The notes beneath the pieces are model-generated. The model was not told the DNA's origin, made no database searches, and saw only the letters and a program-made list of their open reading frames with translations. Positions 11,189 through 21,429 of a stretch of 64,000 nucleotides of DNA are shown here, one piece after another (the first letter of the stretch is position 1; every line of letters starts with the position of its first letter). Origin of the DNA: Plicaturopsis crispa FD-325 SS-3 (Eukaryota; Basidiomycota; Agaricomycetes; Amylocorticiales; Amylocorticiaceae); NCBI GenBank assembly GCA_000827205.1, contig KN832555.1:1737170-1801169 (forward strand), read 5' to 3'. A program made the translations under genes and the position numbers.

Positions 11189-12627
11189 ATGAACCCTTGG
11201 ATCATCTGGAGCGCCGTGTCGCACACCGCTAGGTCTGTTCATTGACTGCAGCCCGTGCACGGATGAACTCATGTGAAACCCCGAAGGCTCTCTACAGTCT
11301 TACAGATTCTGCTCTTTCTACCGCTGACCCTCGCGACGCTATCTACTCAAGTGAGTTTTTTGCAGCTGGTACTTACGAGGCGAACTGCACTCCAAACTAA
11401 CATATACGCGCCAGGCATTTCTACTGCTCTCGCTACTCCTATGGGGGCATTCACTCATCCATGGAACAATGGTTCTCCTCTGGGGATCTAGTGCTCTATC
11501 TCTCATGCAGGTCCCTATGCACCCCTTCTTGTTGCTCGTTTGCTTCAACGTGTTCTCCCAAACCGTCAACCCCTGGCTTCTTACTGCGGCGACTTGGTGG
11601 GGCAAGATCTTGACCTTCGCGGGCCCTTTGTTCATAGCCATGGAAGGCTTGTCCAGCTTGCTGGTCGCGCAAAAATTGGGGCAGGTCGGAAAGCGCCTGG
11701 TTAGTGAACGAGAGGAGGAAGCATATCAGTTTGGCCTTTTGATCGCGACGGCGTTTGCATTTGTCGCTTCGGCATGGTGGATCGTTGTAGTGCGTTATGA
11801 TCCTCCTTTACTTCAATTCGCCGCATTAATGCTGATTTGGTTTGCAGGCATACCCAGCGGCGGCATCATCTCCGCTGTCGTCTACGCTCCTGGGAGTGGC
11901 ATTGACTGCCTTCCTATTTCTCACAGCCATTGGGTTCACTCTGCGGCGGACAAACGTCATTGAGTCCTCAGCCCTCGCACTTTTCCTCGCGTACAATGTC
12001 TGGCTCTGTGGCTTTGACCGAAAGTCTTTCACAGACCCAGCGTCTTCATAGTAGGCACCTTTCATGTCATGCGATTTCGCGGCGACTGACCAAGTCAAGT
12101 GTTCTCGCTAGTGCACCACTGCTGCCAAACGTCCTCCCACATATGCAGACGCTGGTCAACTTCCTCACGAATACCCTTCCGAAACCTGTCCTGATCGCGC
12201 TGATATATCGCCTCTCGGTCTTGCACTTCGCGTCTCGGATACTACCGACGATCGGAGCAGATAGCTGGGATAGCGAGGATGGAGTCGACGATGGCTGGGA
12301 GGGCCGACCGGTAGATATTCATTCACTTGCATACATGGCATGAGTTCATTTGCTGACACTCGAACGCAGACATCAATATTAACGCGGCTCATGCTGACAT
12401 ACCGTCAATCTATCTTCATCATGGTATACTCCCACCTGCTACGTTCGTCTTTCTCATCGTTATCTTACCTGTCGCTTTACTGACATAGTTTTCTCTTAGT
12501 GCTCGATAACCCGAGCCACATTTGGTGGAGGTGGATGAATATCTTCTTCACGCTTATCATCTGGTCCATAGAGTTGCTCGTCAGTGACGATGACGATGCG
12601 GTGACCAAGAAATGGAAAGTGGACTGA
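11189..12627 (+). CDS. ICE2: ICE2 family ER membrane protein
   Basis: Multi-pass endoplasmic reticulum membrane protein; yeast Ice2 acts in cortical ER inheritance and lipid metabolism. Hydrophobic helices follow each other: TVLQILLFLPLTLATLSTQ, AFLLLSLLLWGHSLIHGTMV, HPFLLLVCFNVFSQTVNPW, GKILTFAGPLFIAMEGLSS, an FGLLIATAFAFVASAWWIVV helix, LLGVALTAFLFLTAIGFTLR, ALALFLAYNVWLCGF and a last one MNIFFTLIIWSIELLVSDDD. It ends KKWKVD and stop. The first exon is the weak point. The ATG at 11189 (MNPWIIWSAVSHTAR) is the best candidate, but the first donor is not a strong consensus, so the first intron is uncertain. Several in-phase introns follow (for example before GCATTTCTACTG at about 11417). It ends tail to tail with the carboxypeptidase. 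Confidence 0.82.
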
Positions 12628-12874
12628 GCGTCCCGGGATCTGGATTTCTTGCATGCATCTCTGGGTTAGACTCAGTGGCATCCGGTGGACGTTCCAAGAG
12701 AGCGTATTGATCATGCCGACCCAATGTAACCAGTATAATATGGCTGTACGCCGCAAATGCATGGACATAGTCAAACATCCACACCGCGGGCTTTAGCATA
12801 ACAAAGCATGTTCATTAAATATGTCGCTGCATTACAAATTCGTGACTGCTACGATCGCCTTGCTATATCCCGTC

Positions 12875-15219
12875 TCACAAAGAGACCTGGCCAAGGACTG
12901 ATTGGAAAACATGCAGACCTAGGGCTGGTTGGTCTTGCGGGATCATGTCTAGATAGTCAAAGAAGCGTAAGTAACCTTGTTGAATGCTATTAGGGTGCAA
13001 CTCACGTCCGGCAGCATCTACCTCGATGTAAGTCAAGTTCCTGATGATACGAAATTGTCAGATTGATGACCAGGGTCCTATTCTGCAACAGACATACCGT
13101 TCTGTATGGTAAACGCCTTTCTGGGTGCCATTCAATTTGAGAGGCGTGCTCGGAGGAGCCGAGAATCCCTAGGTTCGGACATCAGTGCATGTCGAGGCAT
13201 GAATTGTGGATGAAAATATACCTGAGAACCAGCCCAAGTCAAGTTCTGGATCGTAACGCGGTCTCCGATATTGAAAAGGATAGAATCGTCCAGTCCATGC
13301 CACAGTGTGATGCCTCTGGGGAGGACGTCGAGCAAGTGGGGGAATAGAGTCTCAGAGTACGCGGAATCATCGGCCTATGCATCAACCGATAATCAGCAAT
13401 GTCGCATCCCAAAATCAACGAGACAGCCTACCTGGCTTGCGAAGACGCTCTGGTGGAATAATGACGTGGAATCAGTATCTACATTACGAGGTAACTAAGA
13501 GCATGGGACGAACACCCTCGGAGCACAAGCTCCAGTCGCCAAAGTTCGGGACGTTCAAAGCTTTCTGTACGTCAGAACGCTGCCGGAGTATATCAGCACG
13601 ATCGCACAAGCACATGGGCACCTCATAGCTCACAGAGAAGTACGTTTCAATGGGATCATTAGGTGTCGGGCACTTGTCCGTGATCTTGTCTGCAGGGGAA
13701 CAGGTTAAGTATTATCGAACGACATGTGTGATGGCGAGAATACAGACAGATATTGAAGCAAGAGTTTGCTTCTGAAGCCTCCTGGTAGAACTTGTCGAAT
13801 AGATCGCATTCTTGGCTGGTCGTATCTTTGTTGCCATTGGGGAGATCGATCTTCCCTTTGGGCGGATACTCTAGTTGGTCGAGAATCTTCTGATAACTAA
13901 TGGTGAAACGACTAGTAAGCGGAGATACCAAGAATATTTCATGCCTGTACACGCACCCGCACGACTCAGCAGATGACTGGAGCGACTTGACTTGAGAGTC
14001 CGAAAACCCAAGAGTCTTCTGGTTAATGGCTGAAAAGTTAGCTACCGGAGCCTGTTCACCGGTAATGCTGGACAGACATGTCAGATGTGAATGGCGAAGG
14101 CGCAGAAGAGATTGGACCGTACGAGCTGCTGTAGACTCCGTCGTTGATGAGAATGCCTTGCAAAGCGAGCGGAAGGCTGGATTTCTCCGATGTGCTAGCA
14201 TCTACTATGCGGGTCGCAATGTAGGGGATGTAGAAGCCTGGAAAAACCATCGTTTAATAAGGCACCGTCAATCACGCGGAAGATATTTTGGAGCATACCA
14301 GCATAACTTTCACCAGCGATAAAGAGTTTCTTCTTCGCCAGCTCAGGGAACACCGAGTAGAACTGTTCACTGTGTGCGAGATCATGTTAGATCATACGCC
14401 GACGACTGTATATACGCTCAGAACTGACAGGAATCCGTAAAATTGATCTGCTAGTTCAGACTCGTTGGTGATGTTGGGCGTTCCTGTTGAGAATCCGGTG
14501 CCTACAGGCTGATGCCGAGTAAGTCGCGTTTTATTTCGTATGCGTGAGAGCAAATTAGAAGTACCTGTTCGACCCAGAGCTGCGAGCGAGGTGTGTGAGT
14601 ATGGTCAACCCTTGGGCATTTCCATTATAAAGCCTACCATGTCTGAAGCTTGCGCCCAGGAGTTCTCATTCTTGACAGGCGCCGAAGTACCCGCATCCCA
14701 AACAACAGGGCCATTTTCCTGGTATTTTGGGTCAACAATCGTTCCCGCCATGGTACATTTCGAGTACGATCGCTCTTACATGGAGCCAGCCGTCTAGTGA
14801 GGAGCATCCCGGTCCGCCGTTGAGCCAGATTGTCAGAGTATCAGACTCCGACGATTGACTCGACGGCCAATACCAGAAGAAAAGTTCCTGTTCAAAGCGG
14901 GCATTGATAATCTTGACCAACGAATATACTAGTAGCAGCGTACCCGGTCTTTGGATGTACTCGAAATTGACAAACGCCCTGCCCACGAATCTTGAAGGGT
15001 CCAATTAACCAAAGGCAGCGAAGAGGAGTTCACTTGGAAAGCAGTCGCATTCGAGTTGGCAAACGAAGGGGTGAAGAAGTGCTCGGAGTCTCTCTTCGCA
15101 TTAGCACTACCCGTCTCTGGGTGGAAAATCGCGTTGCGCAGTCTTTCGTAGGGCGTCTTCTTGGCAAGGACAGCCGGGGCAGCAAGGAGAAGCGCGGCGA
15201 GCCAATTGGTGGAACGCAT
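12875..15219 (-). CDS. Secreted serine carboxypeptidase (peptidase family S10)
   Basis: Removes C-terminal residues from peptides, in the vacuole or outside the cell. The signal peptide is [19 protein letters not shown]. The S10 blocks appear in order across many exons: [16 protein letters not shown] splicing in phase to [26 protein letters not shown] plus PVGTGFS, GESYAGM with the catalytic Ser, [11 protein letters not shown] with the likely catalytic Asp, and GHMIPQDQP with the catalytic His, whose codon is itself split by an intron. It ends [15 protein letters not shown] and stop at 12875. Several N-glycosylation motifs (NAT, NSS, NWT, NIT, NLT) fit a secretory route. The gene has about ten introns and no visible break. 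Confidence 0.92.
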
Positions 15220-15272
15220 CTTCGCAGGGATCCAAAGGACTAAGGGATACAAGGCTAGAGTGCTTACTGTCC

Positions 15273-15279
15273 TTATAAG
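15273..15279 (-). promoter_or_regulatory. TATA box of the carboxypeptidase promoter
   Basis: The minus strand reads ACTTATAAGG about 55 bases before the start codon at 15219, a good position for a TATA element. This rests on position and sequence only. Confidence 0.45.
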
Positions 15280-15764
15280 TAGGGATTCTCAGAGGCTGAC
15301 CACGGCTTTGATCTCGGTTAAATCGGCTGGTGCAATCCGTGCAACTCGAAGGTCGGAAGATGTCCCCCGTCGCGCGGTAACAGCTGGATACTGCAGCCCC
15401 GGCGAGTCCTTTACAATGAGTATCTACGCTATAAATAAATCAGCGGTTGCATGTTTGAGAAGAACTCTGCATGCACACCTCGGAGCCCATGTGGTATCCA
15501 TATGGCATCTGCGTACAGTCCATGCTTCACTTTGGTATTGATCCCGATGATTATGCGAACATCTGCAGAGTTTGGGCTAGTTTGGGGCACCTACAGACAC
15601 CTGCAAGGAGATCTACTCAAGGGGACAGGATGTCCAACGTGAAAGTGGCGCACACAAACTTTAAGGGTTTGAGACGACGTGTTCAACTTGAACTCTACGC
15701 CGACTCTACACAAACGGGTATGGAAGCATTGCAAGGACGGATACAAAGACTCAGTACTCAACTT
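15280..15764. other. Intergenic: carboxypeptidase upstream region and 3' flank of the MoaE-type gene
   Basis: No gene is supported. Open frames on the plus strand have no recognisable content. Confidence 0.5.
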
Positions 15765-16300
15765 TTAACGGTTCGCTTTCCACTCTGCGGAGTCCTCCCC
15801 TTCCCCTTCATAGAATTCCCGCTTCCATATCTGAGCCTTAGCTTTCACCTCCTCTAATATATATTCGCAAGCAACGAATGCTTCCTTGCGACGGGGTGAT
15901 GAGACGGCTATAACAATGGAGGGTTCTCCCACCGGAACGGTACCCAGGCGATGGTGTACGGCGACATGAAGTAGAGGGATACTCGACGCAAGTGCATGCG
16001 CGTCGCGAATGATAACAGCGATGGTTTTGATTGCGAGCTTGGTATAAGCCTGGTACTCGAGACGTGTCACGATTTTGCCTGTGGTGGTTCAGAAAGCCTC
16101 TGGTTCACGCCGCTAGTCGTCGGTAATTCACCTTCGAAAGAGTTGCGCGTAGTACCAATGAAGACCACATGCGCTCCAGCACCATCGTCGGCTACGGACC
16201 GAGTGATTTTGTCGACATTCAAGGGCTCGTGCGATAATACACAGACGCCCTCAGGCATTTCCAGCTGAGCGCTTTCGGATGCAGATGATATTGAAGACAT
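15765..16300 (-). CDS. Molybdopterin synthase catalytic subunit (MoaE/MOCS2B)
   Basis: Large subunit of molybdopterin synthase, which transfers sulfur from the small MoaD-type subunit to precursor Z in cytosolic molybdenum-cofactor synthesis. The start MSSISSASESAQLEMPEG leads to HVVFIGTTRNSFEG, which splices in phase (GTGAAT...CACAG) to KIVTRLEYQAYTKLAIK. Downstream are HVAVHHRLGTVPVGEPSIVI, SSPRRKEAFVACEYILEEVK and AQIWKREFYEGEG, matching the family's conserved RLG.V..GE, R..AF and P/AIWK blocks, including the Lys/Arg residues that bind the pterin. It ends EWKANR. An in-frame upstream stretch lacks ATG, so I take 16300 as the start, though an upstream exon cannot be excluded. No MoaD subunit is visible in the window. 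Confidence 0.88.
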
Positions 16301-17399
16301 CCAGTGCGTTTGCGACACGCTAGGCGTCGTCGCAGGTGCATCAGGAAAACAGGGAAGAAATGACGGCCGGTGCTAACGGTTGACAAACACGACCATACTT
16401 ACCGACGAATGCAAGCGCTTGCAACTGCTTGCAATGACCTCGACATAATGGTAGTAGCAATACAATGCTGTGTAAATGTTACAGACCATTATGCATTCCG
16501 CTATCTACATGTCGAGCGCGTGCATTCACTTTGCAGTGGTCTGAAATGCTGGCTGTCGCTTGCCAACCACTCGCAAAAGACGGCATTTGAAGCCGCCGCT
16601 CGACGAAAGTGTAGGACGTGACCATAGCTTCCAAAATTCTGTGAGCCATCGATCACGCCAAAAGAGTCGGCGCTCTCGAGAGTGACAGGACAACCAAAGT
16701 CAATTGAGAAACGCGGTCGCACAAAACGTACATGCAGGAATTTACTCTGCACTAAACCAGCCCTGTCACCTTCATCGAAATTGCCGCTCCCGTGTCTGGC
16801 CAGAGGATTATCGGGGTGTTCTGAGGTGTTAGGCGTGTGTCACCCGGGTGTGCATGCTCTCTGGGCTTGACTGAGTAGAGGTCATGGAGCAGTCATCGTT
16901 AGCAAGAACACGCTAGTAAATCATTGACTTACTCTGCGTCGATATGCCGATCCAGAAGGGAGTCCAGAGTGCTAGGGGCAGACCAGCAGAGTTTTCAGCT
17001 AGCAGGGACGGCCAGGCCCAATCTGAATCACAGCAGTTAATGGAACAGATAACGAGCGTCGACTCGGAGCGTCGAGTCCAAGTCCCTGAACTTGAAGGTT
17101 CAAGGAACGGCAGAAAGTCGGAAGCCGGATAGATATCCGGGCTCCGTCCGCGACGTTGTTCCGTCGGTTTTGTCTTTTGACTTGCTCTCATCTGGCCCTG
17201 CCTGGACTGGCACAACAATCATCCTCCACCTCGGCGCGCTCACGTATAAAACACACGGTTTTTTCAAGCCTGATGAGCACCTTCTACTGCATAGTTTCCT
17301 GCCGACGACTAACACATTCGTAGCGCATCCACGGGATTCCTCGCGCGTTTCCTAGTCGATTCTTGCCTGTCCCATTTACGCGTATGGATGAAATCGTAG
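16301..17399. other. Intergenic: upstream of the MoaE-type gene
   Basis: About 1.1 kb with scattered short frames and no recognisable gene. A TATAAA element at 17244-17250 (CACGTATAAAACACACGG) points toward the orphan coding stretch that follows. Confidence 0.45.
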
Positions 17400-17660
17400 C
17401 CCGCACAGACTCGAACCCGGATCGACGTAGAACATGGCGCGGTCGCACGTTATTTGATCGGCTACAACGACAGCACTGTGTTGGTGATGGACGGCCAAGA
17501 TGCGTTCACGGACAAGAGGAGCGCTGCGCACGGCGACCAAGACGACGAGACACTTTGGACCTGGATGGACTAGGCCAACCTCAAGATAAACGGACTTCCG
17601 GGCACCTTTGACGACGGATCTTGTCGTGTCCGTACCACTGGCGTACAAATTCCGGCCTAG
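17400..17660 (+). pseudogene. Orphan coding stretch interrupted by one in-frame stop
   Basis: One frame reads with strongly coding-like codon use (mostly GAC, GGC, AAC, ATC). It runs from RIDVEHGAVARYLIGYND through STVLVMDGQDAFTDKRSAAH and DDETLWTWMD to a TAG at 17571-17573. The same frame then goes on as ANLKINGLPGTFDDGSCRVR up to TTGVQIPA and a stop at 17658. No plausible donor explains the internal TAG as an intron edge. The frame begins after a TAG that could be a splice acceptor (17397-17399), and a TATA box lies about 150 bases upstream. I do not recognise the family. It may be a recent pseudogene of a small globular protein or a gene whose splicing I could not solve. Confidence 0.4.
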
Positions 17661-18227
17661 GGCATTCTCCGAGTCGTCGCCCTCTCTCGTACGCGCGATC
17701 TCGTTTAGGGAGATCTTCGGTCGCTGCGCCGGTTTAGCGCTGGAGCAACAAATTCGGGCGGTTTGGTCTTGGGGACATCTGTGTATTTACCTGCAGATTA
17801 ATACGATTATTTTTTTGCTATCCTTCATCTTGATCTGAGTGCATGCTGGGGGTCCTGTAAGGTACTATTTTGTCCTCGAGCTCTCAAATCAATCGCATTC
17901 CTCTACTACATTGCCATCCGAGCTGTATCTTGCGAGTAGTTACCAAAGATTCGCATTCTGACACACATTATGTCGCAAAACGAACGATTATATGCACATA
18001 TATTCTACCCTGCAATAATGGCAGACATTACAGACTTTACGGGGTATACAATCGGTTATAATGCGATTGCAGTTTCCTCCCTGTTTTCCTGATGTGGGTA
18101 GCAGGATCAAGAGGCTCGAATTATATAAATAGCCCCTGTCACCCTAAGCAGCGGCGTCACGTCGCGGCCGCCATCCAAGTTCAACTTGACTCCCTCCTTC
18201 ATCGCGGATTAATATTGATTGGCACCA
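17661..18227. other. Intergenic: promoter region of the PsuG-PsuK gene
   Basis: AT-rich sequence with no supportable gene. TTATATAAATAG at 18121-18132 is a TATA-type element about 100 bases before the start codon at 18228. Confidence 0.5.
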
Positions 18228-21200
18228 TGAGAGCGCGCAGTCTCATCCGGCAGACGCGAGCCTCATTCTCTACATCTGTGCGCGTCTATTTGTTTAGAAT
18301 AGGAAATCGACACAGCACTAAATATTTGCGAGCAAGGCAATAACCAGGAATGCTCGGTTCGACGTGCATCCAGAGGTACAGGAGGCGTTAGCCCACCGGA
18401 AACCTGTAGTGGCCTTGGAGACTGCAATTGTGACGCATGGGATGCCATTTCCGACCAATCTTGAGACTGCAAGGACCGTCGAGAATATCGTTCGGTCAAA
18501 CGGTGCAGTACCTGCGACCGTCGGGCTAATTAATGGTCGCGTCAAGATTGGCCTCGAGAGCTCTGAACTGGACCGCCTCGCCGATCCTGGGAACTCCAAG
18601 TCGGTCGTAAAAGTATCGCGGCGCGATATTGGAGCAGCCATGGCCATGAAGAAAGACGGCGGTACAACTTGCAGTGGAACCATGGTTTTCGCCGAGCTTG
18701 CTGGAATTAAGGTATGTCTACCTTATTGTGAAAACTACCACGACTCATAGATTGCTTTGAAGGTCTTTGCAACAGGAGGGTGAATATCAGATCGCTTGTC
18801 TAGAACAGGAGAGTTTCTGAGTATCGGTTCTAGTCTGGGAGGTGTTCACCGTGGAGGAGAGAATTGTGCGTCACCTTCCAATGTCACACTCGAATAATCG
18901 CCGACGAATACACGCACAGCAATGGATGTATCCGCCGATCTCCAGGAGCTTGCGCGCAGTCAAGTAGCCCTTGTTTCTGCTGGTGCGAAGTCCATATTAG
19001 ATATCGGAAGGTAGCGAACCTTGCCACATATCCCGGACCGCATACTGAGTCTTTTCATCCAGGACGCTGGAGTATCTGGAAACATTGGGCGTCCCAGTAC
19101 TCTCATATGCAAAAACGAAAGATTTCCCGGCATTCTTTGTTCCTCGAAGTGGATTTATGGTACGGTGCTGCAGTTGTTTCATGCGGTCTTGTATTCATCA
19201 CTCATATAGGCTCCATGGAACACTGATGACCCACGAGTAGTCGCTCAAGTTATGTGTATGTTTGTTTCCATCCATATTGCTGCTTGAAATCACGTTTAAA
19301 ATTGATGTTTACCCTTCAGTCTCGCAGTGGCAGCTGGGAATAAAAAACGGCGTCTTCATTGGCGTCCCAATTCCCGAGGAGTTCGAAGCTGCAGGTATAG
19401 AGATTCAGTTGCAGGTTGAACAGGCTATCCGCGAATCGGAGGAGAATGGTGTGAGCAAATCTGGCAAGGAAGCGACACCGTGGATCCTGAAGCGTGTCGC
19501 CGAGCTCACGCAAGGAAAATCACTTCCTAGCAGTGCGTCCATATGTTTGTACCTCCACGACCACTAATCTTTGACCTACGTTTCCCAGATATTGCGTTAA
19601 TCAAGAACACGGCCTTAGTTGGTACGTCTGCACCCCAGTCTGTATCGTCCATGTCGCGTTAACCAAATTTCTATATCTACAGGTAGCAAAATCGCTGGGG
19701 AATACCTGAAGTTGTCCGGTGAATCTCAAGAAGCGGGTGTTGATAATGTAAGATATTAGGAAACTGTATGCATCGCCATCTTGCCAATTGCGATCCAATT
19801 ATGACCTTTAGACTCGGATCTATTCCACCGGCACTAGGGAACCCTCTGAAACACCCACCGAACCGACAGGAGCACATTCTCCAGAGAAAGAACATGTTCT
19901 GTTGGTCAGTTTGAGCTCCAAGCATCCTGGACAGGAATTGACGATATACGACATTAGCCTCCAAAGCTGCTTGTCTTTGGCTCTGCTGCAATCGACATTA
20001 CTGCCCAGACAAATCCAACCGCTGGAAATCTTGGCACGCATTCAACTTCACCGGGCCGAGTCTCGATATCCCTTGGAGGTGTAGGGCGCAATGTGGCGGA
20101 GGCTGCACATCGGCTTTTGAAGTCTCGTTCTTCGGACCTGTCTGCCGCTACTCTGGTCGTCTCACCGATTGGGCACGATCCTTTTGGCCGGTTATTGGTC
20201 CACGAAATGAACGGCTTAGGGATGAGAATAGATGGTCTGACACCCGATGGAAGCCAACGCACTGCCGTTTGCAATATGGTCATTGACTCCATTGGGGGCC
20301 TTCTCGGCGGGGTCGCGGACATGGACGCTATCCATTCGTTAGATGGCGCGACGGTGATTTTCGTTCAAGTGGCCTAAACATGCAGCGACTGACACGCACT
20401 TCCTACCGCAGGCGCGGGAGCAAATCAAGACACACAAGCCTGATATCATCTGTTTTGATGGGAACTTGCATCCCGATGCTTTGAAGGAATTGGTCCATTA
20501 CGCTAACGAACACCACATCACCAGTCAGTCTTGAACGTTCTGCATGTTTAGCACGATGACTTACAGATGGATACAGCATTTTTGTCGGTGTCCCTTCTGG
20601 ATCCTTTCAGCTGATACTTACCTTTTCTTTGCATCAGCGAACCAACCAGCGTTATCAAGTCGACAGCCATTCTACCAGCGATTGCCAGTTCTCTCGACAG
20701 GAAGGAGGCCAGCGGATCGCCGATTACTTTCGCGTCGCCCAATCTCCTGGAGCTGGCGCAGATGTACCAAGCAGCGCGCGAAGAACCTTACGATCTTCTG
20801 GCTCGTCAGTCGTGGTGGGACGTTATCGACAACTTTTCTTTGGGGTCCGAGTACCGCAATGAACTAGAACGACTGGCGAGGCTGCCTGCTTCTGTGTATA
20901 ACCCCTCTGGTCCGACATTGTCCTTCCTCGTCGAAAAGGGAATCGCTCAGATGGCCATTCATCTTCTTCCCCTGGTTCAGAATCTGGTCATCAAGTGTGG
21001 GGACATCGGTGTCATCGTGGCCATGCGGATTACGGGTGCGGATGTCCTGTCATCAGGCTGGCTGCACAAGCCTAGCGATCCAAAGAGCCGCTGCCTTGTC
21101 GCTCATGGACGGGAGTTGAAAGAGCTTGTGGTCCTCAAACACTACCCGGCCGCGAAGGTAGACCCCAACACCATTGTTAATGTGACGGGAGCGGGCGACT

Positions 21201-21376
21201 CGCTCGTGGGCTCGCTTCTTGCAACACTGGTGGAAAACCCGAATGCATTCATGCATCCGGCGTCTCTTGACGCAGCAGTAGACATTGCGCAGCGAGCAGC
21301 GGTTTTGACACTGCAGAGCAAATCGGCTGTCTCCCCACGACTGGATGATATGCACACAGGCAACCTTGTCATTTAA
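18228..21376 (+). CDS. Bifunctional pseudouridine-5'-phosphate glycosidase and pseudouridine kinase (PsuG-PsuK fusion)
   Basis: Pseudouridine catabolism in one chain: a C-terminal PfkB kinase phosphorylates pseudouridine and the N-terminal glycosidase splits the product into uracil and ribose 5-phosphate. The N-terminus [17 protein letters not shown] resembles a mitochondrial presequence. PsuG motifs: [43 protein letters not shown] plus [26 protein letters not shown] and [18 protein letters not shown]. PfkB motifs: [38 protein letters not shown] and [15 protein letters not shown] with the catalytic Asp. There are more than ten introns. Exons include a 17-base one (18763-18779) and a 7-base one (20577-20583) that alone restores the frame HHITTFFEPTSV. 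The end is HTGNLVI at 21376. The reading frame looks intact. Confidence 0.9.
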
Positions 21377-21429
21377 TACTATATATGTATCGACTGCTTA
21401 TAATATTCAAGTGGGATTAGTATATCACA

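Noticed and set aside
10879-11226. Long open frames on both strands over the 21-base duplication
   Set aside because: Both frames are explained by chance openness of the duplicated segment; neither has family motifs or good promoter position.
14732-15004. Long minus-strand frame running through the DSWAGR region of the carboxypeptidase into [10 protein letters not shown]
   Set aside because: The first part is in the wrong frame; the conserved reading [15 protein letters not shown] plus an intron ending in GAACAG gives [10 protein letters not shown], as the family requires.
17391-17470. Possible tRNA T-arm on the minus strand (GGTTCGAGTC)
   Set aside because: The stem bases around the loop do not pair and no acceptor or anticodon arm can be drawn; the stretch reads better as coding sequence on the plus strand.
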